Origin: JAWLBW01 sp041687475
GTDB lineage: Bacteria > J088 > JAWLBW01
Assembly (NCBI GenBank): GCA_041687475.1
Contig: JAWLBW010000077.1
Coordinates: forward strand, 1 to 16,473
Direction: 5' to 3'
Length of the DNA stretch: 16,473 nt
The notes under the pieces are model-generated. The model saw nothing but the letters and a program-made list of their open reading frames with translations. It was not told where the DNA came from and searched no databases. Shown here piece after piece: positions 14,170 through 16,473 of the stretch. The position numbers and the translations under genes are program-made. Every line of letters begins with the position of its first letter. Positions within the stretch are counted from its first letter, which is position 1.

Positions 14170-14180
14170 TAGTCTATAGT

Positions 14181-14203
14181 CGCCGAGGGAGGCGTTTCGT
14201 CTC
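14181..14203 (+). terminator. Weak terminator-like hairpin after engB
   Basis: CGCC (14181-14184) and GGCG (14191-14194) with a 6-base loop are followed by TTTCGTCTC. Just before it, AGTCTATAGTC at 14171-14181 is a short AGTC direct repeat of the same low-complexity style as the other gaps. The stem is short, so confidence is low. Confidence 0.25.
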
Positions 14204-14382
14204 TTTACTCAGGTCTTCTTGGTTGGGGTGAAGGGCGACCAAGCCGAGCGGAAAGTCTTGGTGGGCTCATGTAAACGCAGGTTGGTGCCTGCTTTGTGTT
14301 CCTTACGTTCGGCGGAAGATTCGATCAGAAAGACAGCCACCTCTGAGAATGCGATATCCTCTCCGGGTGAGGTGCAGGCTAT

Positions 14383-14406
14383 CTCTGCGTCTCTGCGTCT
14401 CCGTGT
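14383..14406 (+). repeat. Octamer repeat between engB and mnmG
   Basis: CTCTGCGT is repeated exactly at 14383 and 14391, then decayed as CTCCGTGT at 14399. The rest of the 253-bp gap 14170-14422 shows no gene. I have a general recollection of similar CTCTGCGTCTC-type sequence in intergenic DNA of unrelated bacterial genomes, but cannot verify it here. Confidence 0.6.
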
Positions 14407-14422
14407 GAAGTCCTTCTTCCCC

Positions 14423-16294
14423 TCAGACAGCCTCGGCTTCGCGCCGATGGCGCTCGACATAAATACTCAATACCGACACTGCCGCCGGCGTGATGCCGGG
14501 AATACGCGAGGCGTGACCCAGGGTTGCCGGGCGCTGGGTTTCCAGCTTTTCCTGTACCTCGCGGCTCAGCCCGGGTACCCGGAAGGAAAAGCCGTCGGGT
14601 ATGCGGGTGCGCTCGAGCTTGGCCAGCTTGTCGATCTCCGATTGCTGTCTCTTCAGGTAACCCTCGTACTTGATGCCGATTTCGACCTGTTCGGCCGCCG
14701 CGCGCGCAGTGTCGTCGGGAAGGAGGCCGAGCTCGACGAGGTGTGCCCAGTTGACATGGGGACGCTTGAGGAATTGCGCCGCAGGCAGCGGCTCGCGAAT
14801 GGGCGGTTCACCCACGCCTGTTAATAACTTGTTGACTTCTTCGGTCAAGGGTACGCGAAGCGTTTGTAAGGTTGCGGAAAGATTGGCGATTGCTTCCTTT
14901 TTGGTTTCCCACAGGTTCCACGTGGCGTCGTTGACCAGGCCCACCCGCCGGCCATGGTGGCGCAGGCGTTCGTCGGCATTGTCTTCACGAAGAAGGAGGC
15001 GATGTTCGGCGCGGCTGGTGAACATGCGGTAGGGTTCGTCGGTGCCCTTGGTAATGAGGTCGTCGATGAGCACGCCGATGTAGGCTTCGTCGCGACGCAG
15101 GATCAAGGGTTCTTCTCCGGAGATGGAAAGGGCCGCGTTGATGCCGGCAATGATTCCCTGCGCCGCGGCTTCCTCATATCCGGTGGTGCCGTTGATCTGG
15201 CCGGCGAAGTAGAGTCCGGGTACCTTTCGCACTTCAAGGGTGGGAGCCAGTTCGGTCGGTTGCACGAAGTCGTATTCAATGGCGTAACCGGGGCGCATGA
15301 TTTCGACTTCCTCCAGACCGGGTATGGTGCGGAGGAAGGCGATTTGCACGTCGTAAGGCAGCGAGGTTGAAAGACCGTTCGGGTAGAACTCCATCGTTTC
15401 CCGGCCCTCGGGTTCCAGGAAAATCTGATGGCGATCCTTATCGGCGAAGCGAACGATTTTGTCTTCGATACTGGGGCAGTAGCGGGGGCCGCGGGAGTCA
15501 ATTTTTCCGCCGTACATGGCGCTGGCGCCCAGGTTCTCGCGAATGATGTCGTGGGTCGCCGTCGAGGTATAGGTGATCCAGCAGGGCCGTTGTTCCTGGT
15601 GAATACGTTCGTTGGCGAAGGAGAAGGGCAGGGGGTCGCTGTCGCCGTCCTGGCGTTCGGTCTTGCTGAAGTCGATGGTGTTTCCGTCGATGCGCGGACA
15701 GGTACCGGTTTTCAAACGGCCCACGTTCAGGTCGAGGGCGCGGAACTGGTCACTCAGGCCCATGGCCGGCGGATCGCCTGCTCGTCCGGCTGCCTGCTGC
15801 TGGTGACCGATGTGCATCAATCCCTTGAGGAAGGTGCCGGTGGTTATGATGACGGCTCCGGCACGGTATTCCTGGCCGAATTGATTGGCCACACCGATAA
15901 CCCGGTTGCCGTCGAGCAGCAGGCGCTCGATGGTTGCCTGTTTCAGGTGCAGGTTCGGCGTCTGTTCGCAGACGGTTTTCATGTAGAGCGAATAGTCGAA
16001 GCGATCGATTTGTGCGCGAGAGGAACGCACGGCCGGGCCTTTCGAACGATTGAGCAGGCGGAACTGAATGCCGGTGGCATCGGTGGCCTTGGCCATTTCT
16101 CCGCCGAGGGCATCGATTTCCTTGACCAGGTGTCCTTTTCCGATTCCACCGATGGCCGGATTGCAGCTGGCCTTACAGATGGTGTCGAGGTTCAGGGTCA
16201 GAAGGAGGGTACGCCGGCCCATGCGGGCCGAGGCAAGGGCCGCTTCCACACCGGCGTGTCCGGCGCCGACCACAATGACATCGTATTTGCTCAT
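14423..16294 (-). CDS. mnmG: tRNA uridine-5-carboxymethylaminomethyl synthesis enzyme MnmG (GidA)
   Basis: FAD enzyme that works with MnmE to place a carboxymethylaminomethyl (or aminomethyl) group on U34 of tRNAs reading split codon boxes. The product is 623 aa, normal length. It begins MSKYDVIVVGAGHAGVE with the FAD dinucleotide motif GAGHAG at 10-15. Family signature GPRYCPSIEDKIVRF lies at 269-283, and the second, INGTTGYEEAAAQGIIAG, at 367-384. A C-terminal helical region for MnmE and tRNA contact ends ...RHRREAEAV. The ribosome site is weak. A possible promoter (TGGAAC, 17 bases, TACACT on the minus strand, 16373-16345) lies about 50 bases upstream. mnmG often sits near the origin, commonly with rsmG-parA-parB, and a parS-like site lies about 95 bases upstream here. 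Confidence 0.97.
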   Translation of the reverse strand: MSKYDVIVVGAGHAGVEAALASARMGRRTLLLTLNLDTICKASCNPAIGGIGKGHLVKEIDALGGEMAKATDATGIQFRLLNRSKGPAVRSSRAQIDRFDYSLYMKTVCEQTPNLHLKQATIERLLLDGNRVIGVANQFGQEYRAGAVIITTGTFLKGLMHIGHQQQAAGRAGDPPAMGLSDQFRALDLNVGRLKTGTCPRIDGNTIDFSKTERQDGDSDPLPFSFANERIHQEQRPCWITYTSTATHDIIRENLGASAMYGGKIDSRGPRYCPSIEDKIVRFADKDRHQIFLEPEGRETMEFYPNGLSTSLPYDVQIAFLRTIPGLEEVEIMRPGYAIEYDFVQPTELAPTLEVRKVPGLYFAGQINGTTGYEEAAAQGIIAGINAALSISGEEPLILRRDEAYIGVLIDDLITKGTDEPYRMFTSRAEHRLLLREDNADERLRHHGRRVGLVNDATWNLWETKKEAIANLSATLQTLRVPLTEEVNKLLTGVGEPPIREPLPAAQFLKRPHVNWAHLVELGLLPDDTARAAAEQVEIGIKYEGYLKRQQSEIDKLAKLERTRIPDGFSFRVPGLSREVQEKLETQRPATLGHASRIPGITPAAVSVLSIYVERHRREAEAV

Positions 16295-16389
16295 GCTGTT
16301 CTGCTTGAAAATCGGGGAGCGAAAAAGAACGGGTGTATCCCTATAGTGTAAACGGGCTGAGCCTATGGTTCCACTGTCGGGGGTGCCAA

Positions 16390-16405
16390 TGTTTCACGTG
16401 GAAGG
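16390..16405. promoter_or_regulatory. parS-like ParB binding site
   Basis: The 16-mer at this position, TGTTTCACGTGGAAGG, matches TGTTNCACGTGNAACA at all but the last two positions. It sits in the intergenic DNA upstream of mnmG, close to dnaA, where bacterial parS sites usually cluster. A second GTTCCACGTGG inside mnmG (near 14916) matches less well. Confidence 0.55.
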
Positions 16406-16410
16406 GGTGT

Positions 16411-16459
16411 GAGATCCGAGATCCGAGATCCCAGATCCCAGATCGCAGATCCCAGAGCC
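16411..16459 (+). repeat. Seven tandem heptamers, SAGATCC type
   Basis: Seven consecutive 7-base units: GAGATCC three times, then CAGATCC-like units with one-base changes, the last being CAGAGCC. Six units contain GATC, giving a GATC every 7 bases. It begins 6 bases after the parS-like site. No gene is visible between 16295 and 16473. Confidence 0.85.
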
Positions 16460-16473
16460 AGGACAGGGTGCAA

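Noticed and set aside
15428..16351. Plus-strand open frame opposite mnmG
   Set aside because: Antisense to a clear mnmG gene; no independent support.
16411..16459. CRISPR array
   Set aside because: Units are 7 bases with no spacers and no cas genes nearby.

Overview
This window is the replication-origin neighbourhood of a GC-rich bacterial chromosome. The core is dnaA-dnaN-recF, read rightward. glmS and a CLC-type chloride channel gene are read leftward from the same origin region, and mnmG (gidA) lies near the right end, also read leftward. Two genes start with lipoprotein signal peptides (LTGC and VAAC lipoboxes), so the cell is probably a diderm. The AAA+ domain of DnaA looks proteobacterial, closest in feel to delta-type sequences, but I cannot assign a phylum by eye.

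Layout. 1-1587 (-): CLC channel with a CBS domain, cut by the window edge. 1629-3458 (-): glmS. 3459-4085: intergenic, probably one half of the origin, with hairpins, eleven GATC sites, a near match to the E. coli 13-mer and two DnaA boxes. 4086-5498 (+): dnaA. 5499-6063: second intergenic half, with two more DnaA boxes, heptamer repeats and a T-rich tract just before dnaN. 6064-7176 dnaN and 7186-8292 recF. 8293-9074: accessory island where gyrB often sits, holding a four-helix-bundle (23S intervening-sequence type) gene flanked by octamer arrays in inverted orientation, a hairpin and a 57-bp-spaced direct repeat. 9075-10226: acyl-CoA dehydrogenase behind a palindromic operator. 10503-11660 (+) and 11751-12320 (-): two convergent, unrecognised lipoprotein genes separated by a strong terminator. 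12380-13513 aminotransferase and 13510-14169 engB/ysxC, overlapping by 4 bases. 14170-14422: intergenic with octamers. 14423-16294 (-): mnmG. 16295-16473: upstream of mnmG, with a parS-like palindrome next to seven AGATCC-type heptamers.

How the genes work together: DnaA opens the origin, DnaN is the polymerase clamp and RecF acts at gaps, with the presumed origin sequences on both sides of dnaA. GlmS makes glucosamine-6-phosphate for the envelope, MnmG modifies tRNA wobble uridines, and EngB assembles the 50S subunit. The acyl-CoA dehydrogenase is an independently controlled fatty-acid or branched-chain acid oxidation gene.

The least ordinary material is the short-period repeat sequence. 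Four intergenic gaps carry different 7- or 8-bp repeat families, and one family brackets the four-helix-bundle gene in inverted orientation, as if it were a small element related to the intervening sequences of 23S rRNA genes.
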